Assembly (NCBI GenBank): GCA_965603015.1
Contig: CBFDBJ010000001.1
Location: 90,339 to 154,338, forward strand
Length of the DNA stretch: 64,000 nucleotides
Direction: 5' to 3'
Source of the DNA: JAUWTJ01 sp965603015
GTDB lineage: Bacteria; Pseudomonadota; Alphaproteobacteria; M2410
The notes beneath the pieces are model-generated. The model saw only the letters and a program-made list of their open reading frames with translations, was not told the origin of the DNA and made no database searches. The position numbers and the translations under genes are program-made. Of this stretch, positions 45,223 to 54,360 are shown one piece after another; the first letter of the stretch is position 1; the number at the start of each line of letters is the position of its first letter.

Positions 45223-46110
45223 TCACTCCGCCGCTTCGGGCTCGGCCGCCAGCGCCGCATCAATCTCGCTGGCATCATGGCGCTCGGCAAGTTTCTTCTC
45301 GCCCCAGCTGCGGTTGACAATGCGTCCGCGCTGCGCCGCCTCACGCGCCGCGATCTCATCCGCCCAGCGGTTCACATTCTTGTAGGTGTGGCATTCGATG
45401 AACTCGGCGGAGCCATAGAGCTGGCCCTTGGCGAGCGCGCCGTACCACGGCCAGATGGCGATATCGGCGATGCTATACGCGTCGCCGCACATGTATTTTT
45501 TGTCCGCCAGATGCTGATCCAGCACATCAAGCTGGCGTTTGATCTCCATGGTGTAACGATCAATCGCATATTCAATGGCAATCGGCGCATAGGCATAAAA
45601 GTGCCCGAAGCCGCCGCCCAGAAACGGCGCGCTGGCCATCTGCCAGAACACCCAGGACAGACACTCGGCCTTCCCGGCCGGGTCTTGCGGGTAAAGCGCG
45701 CCGAATTTTTCGGCCAGATAGACCAGCATCGCGCCTGACTCAAAAATCCGGATCGGTTCCGCACCGGAATGATCCATCAGTGCAGGGATCTTTGAATTCG
45801 GGTTGGCCGCAACAAAGCCCGAGCTGAACTGATCGCCGTCGCCGATGTTGATCAGCCAGGCATCATACTCCGCGCCCTTGTGCCCGAGCGCCAGCAGCTC
45901 TTCCAGCATGACGGTAATCTTGACGCCGTTGGGGGTCCCCAGCGAATAAAGCTGAAACGGGTGTTTGCCGACCGGCAGTTCCTTGTCGTGGGTCGCCCCG
46001 GCAATCGGCCGGTTGATCTTGGCAAAGCGGCCACCGCTTTCGGTTTCCCATTTCCAGACTTTGGAGGGTTCATAGCCTTCGGGCAAGCTCGGGCGCTTCT
46101 CATCACTCAT
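45223..46110 (-). CDS. yghU: YghU-type glutathione S-transferase
   Basis: 295 residues, matching the Nu-class YghU/YfcG group. N-terminal extension KVWKWETESGGRFAKINRPI, then ELPVGKHPFQLYSLGTPNGV and the thioredoxin-fold part with NPNSKIPALMDHSG and IFESGAMLVYLAEKFG (glutathione-binding E-S). The C-terminal helical domain has YMCGDAYSIADIAIWPWYG. E. coli YghU is a disulfide-bond reductase that binds two GSH. It lies next to a MITE-like element and to xth. Confidence 0.94.
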   Translation of the reverse strand: MSDEKRPSLPEGYEPSKVWKWETESGGRFAKINRPIAGATHDKELPVGKHPFQLYSLGTPNGVKITVMLEELLALGHKGAEYDAWLINIGDGDQFSSGFVAANPNSKIPALMDHSGAEPIRIFESGAMLVYLAEKFGALYPQDPAGKAECLSWVFWQMASAPFLGGGFGHFYAYAPIAIEYAIDRYTMEIKRQLDVLDQHLADKKYMCGDAYSIADIAIWPWYGALAKGQLYGSAEFIECHTYKNVNRWADEIAAREAAQRGRIVNRSWGEKKLAERHDASEIDAALAAEPEAAE

Positions 46111-46227
46111 GGGGGTACTCCGTTTATTGGTTTTGCGGCTTGTTGTTTTACCGGCAGTCTAGGGCAATTGCCGAAACAGACAATGGCTGACACGCTGGAG
46201 CGTAAGCCTCGTCACTCCGCAAGCATA

Positions 46228-46346
46228 TTAGCATGTTGGGGTCAGACACTATTTTTGCATGCTCAAAATGTTAGATTCAAAGCCCAGACACCATCTGCAT
46301 CTTCAAGACTTTAATGCAAAAATAGTGTCTGACCCCAACATGCTAA
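46228..46346. mobile_element. MITE-like element with perfect 33 bp inverted arms
   Basis: Left arm 46228-46260 and right arm 46314-46346 are perfect reverse complements of 33 bases, each containing GGGGTCAGACACTATTTTTG, separated by 53 bases. No transposase is inside. The GGGGTCAGA core resembles REP-associated (RAYT/IS200-like) elements seen in many proteobacteria. The right arm overlaps the xth stop codon (46343-46345), so insertion may have set the present gene end. Confidence 0.85.
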
Positions 46347-47146
46347 ACTCTCAGCGTTGTCACTAACGGTGCGTGATCCGAGGGCCTTTCCCAACCGCGA
46401 GCGTCGCGGACAACCTCAACCGGCCCGACATTGTCTTTCAACGCCGGTGAGACCCAGATGTGATCGAGCCGGCGGCCCTTGTTGGCGCTGTCCCAGTCCT
46501 TGGCCCGGTAGCTCCACCAGGTGTAGATTTTTTCCGGCTCGGGACGCTGGTCCCGGATCGGGTCGTGAAAGTCGTGCGACTTCAGCCAGGCCTCCATGGC
46601 CTCCACCTCAATCGGCGTATGGGAGACCACCTTGAGAAGTTTCTTGTGGTCCCAGACATCATGTTCCAGCGGGGCGATGTTCAGGTCTCCAACAACAACG
46701 ATTTTATTTTTCTTCTTGTTGCGCCGCTTGCCGTACCAGGCCGTCACTTCGCTCAGAAAATCAAGCTTGTGCTGAAACTTGTCATTTTGCTCCGGGTCCG
46801 GAATATCGCCGCCCGCCGGGACATAAAAATTATGCACCTCGATGTTATCACCGACGCGCACCGAGACATGACGCGAGTCGCCCTTGCCGCAAAATTCCTT
46901 CTGCTCAATCTCTTGCATCGGAATGCGGGCAACCGTGGCCACGCCGTGATAGCCCTTCTGGCCGTTGACCGCCATGTGCGGGTAGCCCATCGCCTCAAAG
47001 GCTTCAAAGGGGAAGTCACTGTTCTGCGCCTTGATCTCCTGCAGACACAGGACATCGGGCTTGTGGGTTTTGATAAAATCCTCAACCAGACCGATGCGCA
47101 ATCGCACCGAATTGATATTCCATGTAGCAAGCCTGATTTTGGTCAC
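46343..47146 (-). CDS. xth: Exodeoxyribonuclease III
   Basis: 267 residues beginning at a GTG (MTKIRLATWNINSVRLRIGL). AP-endonuclease motifs: CLQEIKAQN (metal Glu), GDLNIAP, and C-terminal SDHAPLVTTLRV with the catalytic Asp-His pair. It cleaves abasic sites and degrades duplex DNA 3' to 5'. An acidic conserved gene ends 36 bases upstream on the same strand. The stop lies within the right arm of the MITE-like element, and the last residues LRV would be the element boundary; no disruption of the domain is evident. Confidence 0.96.
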   Translation of the reverse strand: MTKIRLATWNINSVRLRIGLVEDFIKTHKPDVLCLQEIKAQNSDFPFEAFEAMGYPHMAVNGQKGYHGVATVARIPMQEIEQKEFCGKGDSRHVSVRVGDNIEVHNFYVPAGGDIPDPEQNDKFQHKLDFLSEVTAWYGKRRNKKKNKIVVVGDLNIAPLEHDVWDHKKLLKVVSHTPIEVEAMEAWLKSHDFHDPIRDQRPEPEKIYTWWSYRAKDWDSANKGRRLDHIWVSPALKDNVGPVEVVRDARGWERPSDHAPLVTTLRV

Positions 47147-47182
47147 GCTGGCGCACCTCCCGTTATTTCTGTTCTGACTGAA

Positions 47183-47875
47183 TTAAAAAAGATTGAGTGA
47201 GCGGCCATGCACGCCGATGGGCCAGCGGCCGAGCTCAAAGAGGCGGTATTTGAGGGCAAAGGGGTGGGTTTCCTCGCCGCCTGCCGCCAGCAGCAACGCG
47301 GCATTATAGACCGTCTGGACCACGGCGCCTGTGGCCGCTGTAATCAGGGTTTCATCCTCGACATCCCACAGCGCCGCAAGGTTCTCCATGGCGTCCTGAA
47401 GACCCTCGGACGTGGTTGAGGTAATATGCGCCAGCGCCACCTGCAGACCTTCTTCATCGATGAGCGCCAGCGCATCGACCACAAGACCGGCGCGCAGCTG
47501 TTCCTCAACTTCCCAGGCGGCGCTGTCCCAGTCGAGAGTCTCGGCAGCGTCGCTCGCCTCTTCAAAAGAGGTCACGGCCGCAAGGTCCGCATCGGGAAAT
47601 CCGAGCCCGTCGAGGTAATCACGCGCGATACCTGCGATCTCGGGCGTCATGCGTTCGCCGATCGTCGAGAACCAGGAAACCCGGTCGACCACCATGGCAA
47701 AGCGCTTCAGATTGATCAGCGCCGGGATTTCCGACAGAAGCTGCTCAAGCGCCGCGCCTTCAAGTCCGAGGCCTGCATCATTCGCCTCATCGCCATCTTC
47801 AAAATCGTCGTCGCCCAAATCATCCTCACTATCTTGAACTTGCTCTCGCAGCCGCTCACTGCGCTGTTGTGTCAA
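47183..47875 (-). CDS. Conserved acidic protein of unknown function
   Basis: 230 residues from a TTG; no ATG exists before the middle of the protein, and no ribosome site is evident, so the N-terminus is uncertain. A very acidic stretch (residues 16-32, DSEDDLGDDDFEDGDEAND) leads into a helical Ala/Leu-rich body, and the C-terminus ends FALKYRLFELGRWPIGVHGR then SLNLF. Similar proteins next to xth occur in other alphaproteobacteria (recollection). Likely co-transcribed with xth, 36 bases apart. Function unknown. Confidence 0.75.
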   Translation of the reverse strand: MTQQRSERLREQVQDSEDDLGDDDFEDGDEANDAGLGLEGAALEQLLSEIPALINLKRFAMVVDRVSWFSTIGERMTPEIAGIARDYLDGLGFPDADLAAVTSFEEASDAAETLDWDSAAWEVEEQLRAGLVVDALALIDEEGLQVALAHITSTTSEGLQDAMENLAALWDVEDETLITAATGAVVQTVYNAALLLAAGGEETHPFALKYRLFELGRWPIGVHGRSLNLF

Positions 47876-47956
47876 ACTTTGTGCGCGCCAGCAACACCCG
47901 CGTCAGCGCCGCACAAACACGAGGCCGGCCCCGGTAGGGCCAGGTTCTGCCGCCCC

Positions 47957-48044
47957 CTGCAATCCCGGCCACGCCTCTGCAATCCCGGCCACGCCTCTGC
48001 AATCCCGGCCACGCCTCTGCAATCCCGGCCGCGCCTCTGCAATC
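47957..48044. repeat. 20 bp tandem repeat array (4.4 copies)
   Basis: Units CTGCAATCCCGGCCACGCCT at 47957, 47977 and 47997 are identical; the fourth (48017) has one change (A to G), and an 8-base partial fifth ends the array at 48044. No spacers, so not a CRISPR. Confidence 0.95.
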
Positions 48045-48172
48045 ATAGAGCGCGGGCAGAGGGCTCAACCGGGCACTCGAGTTCCGGGTCACATTCTTGA
48101 CTGTTGCAGAAATACACAAGGTCCCTTCAAAGCCACGGGGCAAATACCTTGTTCTGAATAAATCCGGAGCCC

Positions 48173-48211
48173 AAATAAAAGGCGCCCGGCCGTGTGCGGG
48201 GGGCCGGGCGC
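48173..48211 (-). terminator. Intrinsic terminator for minus-strand transcripts
   Basis: Ten-base stem GCGCCCGGCC / GGCCGGGCGC (48182-48191 and 48202-48211), and on the minus strand the hairpin is followed by CTTTTATTTGG. It lies 500 bases past the lolA stop, so it may end the lolA operon or a small RNA made in between. Confidence 0.75.
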
Positions 48212-48712
48212 TTATAGCGCATCTAGGACGCGCACGCCGGAAGGGGATTATCCGACGTCGTCGAATGAGGGTCTGTCCGGCAAGCGGGGGGGGCAACGCC
48301 AGACCAACCGTATTCTCATCCGGTTACCTATAAAACTAGGGAATCCTGCGGAATATTCAATCCTTTTCTTTGCCGGAGCGCTGCGAAGCGGTGTCGCAGG
48401 CCGGGTCGAGGCAAAATCCCTTCGCTGCAGGGCGCTGAATTCTGCGATTCGCCCGCGCGACTCAAGAGTCCTAAAATATTGTTAATGTTAAGGCCGCAGC
48501 AGGGTCTGCCAACTCGAAATTCACTGTTGCATAGACATAAATGGACAATATGGAAAATCCGAATGTCAAAGAAAAAATCTGTCCGCATTCCATAATTATC
48601 GCGAGTAGAACTCTACCTGTAGTCGAGACTCTCGAACCATTCCAGAACGCCCTGCACAACGGATCGATCTTCTGATCCTCTTCAGGCGGCCCTACTTTAC
48701 CAGATTACCAGA

Positions 48713-49420
48713 TCAATCCTCTTCGAGGCCGTAATCATAGTCCTCGGCAATGAACAGCTCCGGTGACAGGCTCATACCCTGCTCCATTCGCCGCAGCGAG
48801 ACCACGGTGCGATTGCCCTGCACGTCCTCGACAATCCAGTGGCGCAGATCCAGACGCGGCGCGGCGAAAACCAGCGTCAGAACACCGCCTGCCGCGCCTT
48901 CTTCCTCGCGAACCGTGACCCCGACAAGGTCCCCTCGCCGCTCGACGCGCACAATGTCGGCGTCAACCGCCAGGTCCACGTGTTTTTTCAGGATCAACCA
49001 CAGCGGCGTTTCACGCAGCGGATAGCGATCAACACTTTCCAGCTCCCGGTCATTGAGTGCCACCCACAACCCGTCAGACAGCAGCGTCAGCTTTTCCGGT
49101 TCGGCATATTCAAACCGCATCCGCCCGGGGCGTCTGAGGTAAAACGCGCCGCCAACCAGGGTGCCGTCCTGGTTCTGCTGATCAAACAGCCCTTTCAGGG
49201 TCTCGACGCTGTTGAACCACGCACTGACCTCATCGACCAGCGCCCGGTCCTCAACGGTGAGATGAGCGTTGCGACCGGATGCCTCAATTTCTACCGGCTG
49301 CGTTTCTGCCGGTTGCGTCTCTGCCGCTTCAGAGACGACCGTTTCGGCAAAGCCCGTAAGACCGGTAAAGAGAACAAGGCCGACAACAAGCCGCAAAAAT
49401 CTGCAAGATGAGTGTTTCAT
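48713..49420 (-). CDS. lolA: LolA-like outer-membrane lipoprotein carrier
   Basis: 235 residues from MKHSSCRFLRLVVGLVLFTG, a signal peptide; a 29-codon upstream extension is less likely. The LolA-type half-barrel has VSAWFNSVETLKGLFDQQNQ, GAFYLRRPGRMRFEYAEPEK and GLWVALNDRELESVDRYPLR. It carries lipoproteins across the periplasm, or acts as one of the divergent alphaproteobacterial members of the fold. A short repeat ETQPAETQPVE lies after the signal peptide. Third gene of the ftsK-PEP-mutase-lolA series. Confidence 0.88.
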   Translation of the reverse strand: MKHSSCRFLRLVVGLVLFTGLTGFAETVVSEAAETQPAETQPVEIEASGRNAHLTVEDRALVDEVSAWFNSVETLKGLFDQQNQDGTLVGGAFYLRRPGRMRFEYAEPEKLTLLSDGLWVALNDRELESVDRYPLRETPLWLILKKHVDLAVDADIVRVERRGDLVGVTVREEEGAAGGVLTLVFAAPRLDLRHWIVEDVQGNRTVVSLRRMEQGMSLSPELFIAEDYDYGLEED

Positions 49421-49481
49421 GCGTCCTATACTAACTGTGACTATGGCGAAAACAAGGATGCTCCGTGAAGCCTTTAGCCGG

Positions 49482-50246
49482 CTAGCTCCAGCCGAAGCTA
49501 CCCTCATCCATCATCTGGCTTGCCGCAGCAAGAGCAGCCTTCGAGGCATAGCTGCCAAGGGCATTGCCAACACTGATCCGCCGCGCGCCGAGCTGTGAAT
49601 ACTGCTCCAGAGAAACCTCCGGCATAAAGACCGCCAGCACATTGATCGGCTTCGACACCGCATCAAGGACCGCCTTGACTTCATCAAGGGTCCGCAGGCG
49701 CGGCGCATAGAGGACATCCGCTCCCGCAGCTTCAAAGGCCTGCAGGCGCCTGATAATCTCGTCCAGATCGCTGACGCCGCGAAACAACCCTTCGGCGCGG
49801 GCGGTCAATGTGAAGGGGAACGAGAGTTTCGCAGCGGCCTCTGCGCAGGCCGCAATCCGCGCGACCGCAAGATCGAGATCGTAAATTTCCGAACCGGACC
49901 AGTCTTCGATGGAGCCGCCGACCAGGCCCGTCTCCGCCAGTTTCAACAGATTTGCGGCAGCCGCCTCGGGCGCGTCGGCAAAGCCGTTCTCAAAATCTGC
50001 ACTGATCGGGACGCTGGTCACCGCAGCCAGAGCCCGGCAATGCTCCAGTTTTTCTTCCAGTGACACCTGCCCGTCAGTCTTGCCAATGGTTTTGGCAAAC
50101 CCGGCGCTGGTTGTCGCCAGAGCCTTGAAGCCGAGCGCCTCCAGCATCAGCGCGGAGCCTGCGTCCCACGGATTAGGAATGATAAAAGCCTCGTCCGCTT
50201 CGTGCAGCGCCTTGAAGGCCTGGGCTTTCTCCGCCTGGCTGGTCAT
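49482..50246 (-). CDS. Isocitrate lyase/PEP mutase family protein
   Basis: 254 residues, TIM-barrel. N-terminal FIIPNPWDAGSALMLEALGF, then ATTSAGFAKTIGKTDGQVS, VPISADFENGFAD and VGGSIEDWSG. The Asp-rich metal loops fit the superfamily, but the isocitrate lyase KKCGH signature is not present, so it is not classical ICL; oxaloacetate hydrolase, carboxyphosphonoenolpyruvate mutase-like or methylisocitrate-like roles are all possible. It sits between ftsK (26-base gap) and lolA, interrupting an otherwise usual ftsK-lolA adjacency. Confidence 0.88.
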   Translation of the reverse strand: MTSQAEKAQAFKALHEADEAFIIPNPWDAGSALMLEALGFKALATTSAGFAKTIGKTDGQVSLEEKLEHCRALAAVTSVPISADFENGFADAPEAAAANLLKLAETGLVGGSIEDWSGSEIYDLDLAVARIAACAEAAAKLSFPFTLTARAEGLFRGVSDLDEIIRRLQAFEAAGADVLYAPRLRTLDEVKAVLDAVSKPINVLAVFMPEVSLEQYSQLGARRISVGNALGSYASKAALAAASQMMDEGSFGWS

Positions 50247-50272
50247 CGGTTATCCTCACTTGAAACCGGCGC

Positions 50273-52813
50273 CTAATACTCCGAGTGATCCCCGACCAGC
50301 ACTTCGCGCTTGCCCGCATGGCTTGCCTGGGAGACGACGCCCTCGTCTTCCATCCGCTCGATGATCCGTGCGGCCCGATTGTAGCCGATCTGCAATTTGC
50401 GCTGGACATAGGAGGTTGAGGCCTTGCCGTCAGCCGCAACAATGGCAACCGCGCGGTCATACAGCTCGTCCCCGGCGTCCTTGCCCTCATTGAACAGTCC
50501 CAGCATGTCGGTGCCGCCTTCAGGCTCCTCGGTAATCGCATCAAGATAGGCCGGGCGGCCTTGCTTCTTCAGATGGCGCACCACCTTTTCGACTTCCAGA
50601 TCGGACACGAACGGTCCGTGCACCCGGTTGATGCGGCCCCCGCCGGCCATGAAGAGCATGTCACCCTGCCCCAGCAGCTGTTCGCCGCCCTGCTCGCCCA
50701 GAATGGTGCGGCTGTCGATCTTGGAGGTCACCTGGAACGAGATCCGGGTCGGGAAATTGGCCTTGATGGTCCCGGTGATGACATCGACACTGGGACGCTG
50801 GGTCGCCATGATGACGTGAATGCCGGCGGCCCGCGCCATCTGCGCCAGGCGCTGCACGGCATTTTCAATTTCCTTGCCGGCGACCATCATCAGGTCGGCC
50901 ATCTCGTCAATCACCACGACAATATAGGGCATGGCTTCAAGCGGAATGTTTTCCGTCTCGATAATCGGCTCGCCGGTATCGCGGTTAAAGCCGGTTTGCA
51001 CGGTCCGCGTCAGCGCTTCGCCGTCGGCAATGGCATCACTGACCCGGTTGTTGAAGCCGGACAAATTCCGCACCCCAAGCTTTGACATATTGCGGTAGCG
51101 ATCTTCCATTTCGCGCACCACCCATTTAAGCGCGACGATCGCCTTCCTGGGATCGGTCACCACAGGGGAAAGCAGATGCGGAATACCGTCATAGACCGAC
51201 AGCTCAAGCATCTTGGGGTCGATCATGATCAGTTTCACCTGGGCAGGTGAGAAGCGGTAGAGCAGCGACAGGATCATGGTGTTGATCGCCACCGACTTGC
51301 CCGAACCGGTGGTCCCGGCGACCAGCAGGTGGGGCATGCTCGTGATATCGCCGATCACAGCGTCCCCGCCGATGTCCTTGCCGAGCGCCAGTGGCAGGTT
51401 CAGGGTCGTGCCTTCAAATTCGCGCGACGACAGGAGGTCGCGCAGATAGACCATTTCGCGGCGCTGGTTCGGCAGCTCGATACCGATGACATTACGGCCC
51501 GGAACCACGGCCACACGGGCCGAGATTGCGCTCATCGAGCGGGCAATGTCGTCCGCCAGACCGATAACCCGTGAGGATTTGATCCCCGGTGCCGGCTGCA
51601 ATTCATAGAGCGTCACCACGGGCCCCGGGCGCACTTCGATAATCTCGCCGCGCACACCAAAGTCCTGCAACACGTCCTCAAGCAGACGCGCGTTTTGTTC
51701 AAGGCCTTCCTCGGACAGGAGATCGCCCTGAGACGGCGCCTTGGATTTTGCCAGCAGTCCGAGCGGCGGCAACTTATAGGTATCGCCGTCAAGGTCGAAC
51801 GTCGTCTGAGCTTCCGAGCCCTCGCGCTTGCCGCGCAGGACATCCTGCCGGAGCCGGACACGCTCTGACGTGACAATGCGGGGCGCTTCCGGCTCGACAC
51901 GCTCATGCACACCGGTGCGCCCGCCCGCACGCACATTGGCACGCGCACTGGCCCGCGCCTTGCGGCGTTGACTTCTGGCCTCCCCTGACCGGTCGGACGC
52001 CTTGTTTCTGAAAAATCCATGACCTTTCATCAGGGCTTCGGCCGACGGGAAATCAGCATCATCGGCATCACCGTCGCGCCGGGTTCTCTCGCGGGTGCCA
52101 AACCGGCTGTCGATAAGGTCCTCGACCGTACCACGCAGCCAATAGACTGCATCGATGGTCCAGTAAAAACTGTCCGTGGCCGCTTCGCGTGCCAACACGA
52201 TGTCGCGCCACCGCAGTCCCCCGATCACCGCAATGGCCGTCAGCGAGGCCCCCGCCGACATGAGCCCGATAACAAAAAACGCCGCCGGGGCGCCGGTTTT
52301 AGCCAGCGGCAGCGCCGTCAGAGCCAGAAGGCCATCGCCAGCCAACCCGCCCAGCCCGGTCATGAGAGACCAGCTCGCAGGAACCGGCAGGCAAGCCGCG
52401 GCGAGGCACGCCCCCAGAATGGTCACCGTCCAGGCCGCCATATGCAGCCACAAAGGCCGCTGAGGCGCCGCATCGGCGCGGAAAACAATCAGCCACCAAC
52501 CCCAGACCACCAATGGCAGAACCAGAAACACAGCACCGGCGCCAAATAACTGCAAGGCCAGATCAGCAAAAACAGCACCCGGCACACCGACGAGATTTGT
52601 TACTTCCTTGCCGGTTGCGGAATTAAAGCTCGGATCTGTAACAGAAAAGCTGGCCAGCGACAGCGCAATCGCCAGACCAAGACCGGCCAGCGTAATCCCG
52701 ACACCGGTCCAGAACACCTGAGCGATGGCCCGTTGCATGGGCTGCGGCAAGACGTTCCAGATCGTGCGTTTTTCATCAAGAATGTCTCGCGCCCCGCGCC
52801 GTGTTGTGTACAT
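50273..52813 (-). CDS. ftsK: DNA translocase FtsK
   Basis: 846 residues. Four N-terminal membrane helices (about 30-190), a basic linker of about 120 residues, the FtsK motor with Walker A AGTTGSGKSVAINTM near 504 and IMIDPKMLELSVYDGIPHLL, and the gamma domain near 786-846 (GKASTSYVQRKLQIGYNRAA) that recognises KOPS. Anchored at the division septum, it pumps DNA and activates XerCD at dif. Its length is short for FtsK because the linker is short. An ATG start was chosen as the first in frame. Confidence 0.97.
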   Translation of the reverse strand: MYTTRRGARDILDEKRTIWNVLPQPMQRAIAQVFWTGVGITLAGLGLAIALSLASFSVTDPSFNSATGKEVTNLVGVPGAVFADLALQLFGAGAVFLVLPLVVWGWWLIVFRADAAPQRPLWLHMAAWTVTILGACLAAACLPVPASWSLMTGLGGLAGDGLLALTALPLAKTGAPAAFFVIGLMSAGASLTAIAVIGGLRWRDIVLAREAATDSFYWTIDAVYWLRGTVEDLIDSRFGTRERTRRDGDADDADFPSAEALMKGHGFFRNKASDRSGEARSQRRKARASARANVRAGGRTGVHERVEPEAPRIVTSERVRLRQDVLRGKREGSEAQTTFDLDGDTYKLPPLGLLAKSKAPSQGDLLSEEGLEQNARLLEDVLQDFGVRGEIIEVRPGPVVTLYELQPAPGIKSSRVIGLADDIARSMSAISARVAVVPGRNVIGIELPNQRREMVYLRDLLSSREFEGTTLNLPLALGKDIGGDAVIGDITSMPHLLVAGTTGSGKSVAINTMILSLLYRFSPAQVKLIMIDPKMLELSVYDGIPHLLSPVVTDPRKAIVALKWVVREMEDRYRNMSKLGVRNLSGFNNRVSDAIADGEALTRTVQTGFNRDTGEPIIETENIPLEAMPYIVVVIDEMADLMMVAGKEIENAVQRLAQMARAAGIHVIMATQRPSVDVITGTIKANFPTRISFQVTSKIDSRTILGEQGGEQLLGQGDMLFMAGGGRINRVHGPFVSDLEVEKVVRHLKKQGRPAYLDAITEEPEGGTDMLGLFNEGKDAGDELYDRAVAIVAADGKASTSYVQRKLQIGYNRAARIIERMEDEGVVSQASHAGKREVLVGDHSEY

Positions 52814-52930
52814 GTCTCACGCCTCTCCCACACAGATAAATTCTCAAGTTCCCACTATAAGGTATTCGCGAACGCAACTGGTTAACGGAAATTAACTTTT
52901 ACCTGCCTGTTACGGAAACCCCGAACCAAC

Positions 52931-52959
52931 AAAAAAGACCCGGTACACGAAGTACCGGG
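52931..52959 (-). terminator. Terminator of the glnK-amtB transcript
   Basis: CCCGGTAC / GTACCGGG stem (52939-52946, 52952-52959) with loop ACGAA; six A on the plus strand give a TTTTTT run on the minus strand. It lies 53-81 bases beyond the amtB stop. Confidence 0.92.
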
Positions 52960-53011
52960 CCAAGTTGAGGAGGAGAGCATTAAGCCTCCTTCAGGAAGGT
53001 CGTGCAGCAGA

Positions 53012-54349
53012 CTAGCTAACTGCAAACTCGGGGTAGGCTTCAAGGCCAAGCTCGGACTTGTCGAGGCCTTGCAGTTCTTCTTCCGGCGTGACGCGGATGC
53101 CCATCGTCGCCTTGAGGCCAAACCAGATCACCGCACTGATGCTGCAGACAAAGGCGCCGACCGCAACAATACCCAGCAGCTGAATGCCGGCCTGTTTCAC
53201 CATGTCGTCGGCAGAAAGCGCAACCGCAAGCGTGCCCCAGATGCCGCACACCAGGTGAGCCGGGATCGCACCAACAACATCATCGATCTTCAGTTTGTCG
53301 AGCAGCGGAACTGCATAGACAATCAGAACGCCGCCAATGGCGCCAATCACAATGGCCATCCCGCCAACCGGCGAGAGCGGATCGGCTGTTATCGAAACAA
53401 GGCCGCCAATGGCACCGTTGAGCGCCATGGTCAGATCAACCTTTTTGTACAACAATTGAGTCAGGATGATCGCGGCAACACAGCCCCCTGCTGCGGCCAG
53501 GTTGGTATTGATGAAGATCTGCGAAATATCCACCACATTGGCAGCAGATCCGAGCGCCAGCTGCGAACCGCCGTTGAAGCCGAACCAGCCGAGCCACAGA
53601 ACAAACACACCAAGCGTCGCCAGCGGCAACGAGGATCCGGGAAAGATGCCCAGCTGACCATCTTTGGTAAACTTGCCGATGCGCGGTCCAAGGATGATCG
53701 CCCCGACCAAAGCCGCCCAGCCGCCTGCGGAGTGGACCAGCGTCGATCCGGCAAAGTCAGAAAAGCCGATCTCGGAAAGCCAGCCGCCACCCCAGACCCA
53801 GGAGCCCTGGATCGGATAGATGATACCGGTCAAAAGCGCCGAAAAGATCAGGAACGGCCACAGTTTGATGCGTTCCGCCAGAGTTCCCGAGACAATCGAG
53901 GCTGCGGTCGCACAGAACACCATCTGGAAGAACCAGTCGGAGCCTGCAGCATAACCGCCTTTTTCAAAGGTCCCGGCCAGGGCGGTCGTGTCATCCGGCG
54001 CCCAGATGCCAACCCCGCCAAAGAACGCGTTGGCACCGCCATACATCAGCTTGTAACCGACCAGATAAAACATCAACCCGGCAATCGAATAAAGCGCAAT
54101 GTTCTTGACACAGATTGTAGCGGCATTCTTGGACCGCACCATGCCAACTTCCAGCATGCAAAAACCCGCCGCCATAAACATGACAACCATGCCGGAAATC
54201 AGAAACAGGAAGGAGTTGAAGATAAAGTCGACTTCGCCGGAAACGCCAACTGGAGCAACGGCTTCAATCTGGGCCGAAGCGACCGGCGCGAGACTAAGCC
54301 CCGCAGCTGCAGCAAAACCTGCAGCGATAAGTTTTTTATTGAGTTTCAT
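53012..54349 (-). CDS. amtB: Ammonium transporter
   Basis: 445 residues. Signal-peptide-like N-terminus (MKLNKKLIAAGFAAAAGLSL), then about 11 membrane helices. The twin-His pore residues are in FAGSTLVHSAGGWAALVGAI and AIPAHLVCGIWGTLAV. GGENA/ammonium motif region DFAGSTLVH is typical of Amt. The C-terminal tail has PEEELQGLDKSELGLEAYPE, which contacts PII. It is a trimeric ammonium channel in the inner membrane, closed by unmodified GlnK when nitrogen is plentiful. glnK lies 11 bases upstream; terminator downstream. GGAGAG precedes the ATG. Confidence 0.97.
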   Translation of the reverse strand: MKLNKKLIAAGFAAAAGLSLAPVASAQIEAVAPVGVSGEVDFIFNSFLFLISGMVVMFMAAGFCMLEVGMVRSKNAATICVKNIALYSIAGLMFYLVGYKLMYGGANAFFGGVGIWAPDDTTALAGTFEKGGYAAGSDWFFQMVFCATAASIVSGTLAERIKLWPFLIFSALLTGIIYPIQGSWVWGGGWLSEIGFSDFAGSTLVHSAGGWAALVGAIILGPRIGKFTKDGQLGIFPGSSLPLATLGVFVLWLGWFGFNGGSQLALGSAANVVDISQIFINTNLAAAGGCVAAIILTQLLYKKVDLTMALNGAIGGLVSITADPLSPVGGMAIVIGAIGGVLIVYAVPLLDKLKIDDVVGAIPAHLVCGIWGTLAVALSADDMVKQAGIQLLGIVAVGAFVCSISAVIWFGLKATMGIRVTPEEELQGLDKSELGLEAYPEFAVS

Positions 54350-54360
54350 GGATAGCTCTC

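Larger units (their letters stand above)
47876..48712. other. 0.8 kb gene-free region between acidic protein gene and lolA
   Basis: It contains a 20 bp tandem-repeat array, a GC-rich terminator hairpin oriented for minus-strand transcripts and a structured segment near 48369-48415 (TTTGCC...GGCAAA outer arms). Short frames here (for example 48328-48588) have no plausible protein composition. I could not match tmRNA, RNase P RNA or SRP RNA cores. Confidence 0.55.

Noticed and set aside
47957..48044. CRISPR array
   Set aside because: The 20 bp units abut directly, with no variable spacers, and no cas gene is in the window.
48328..48588. 86-codon minus-strand frame left of lolA
   Set aside because: No domain, weak start, overlaps a structured region; more likely RNA or nothing.
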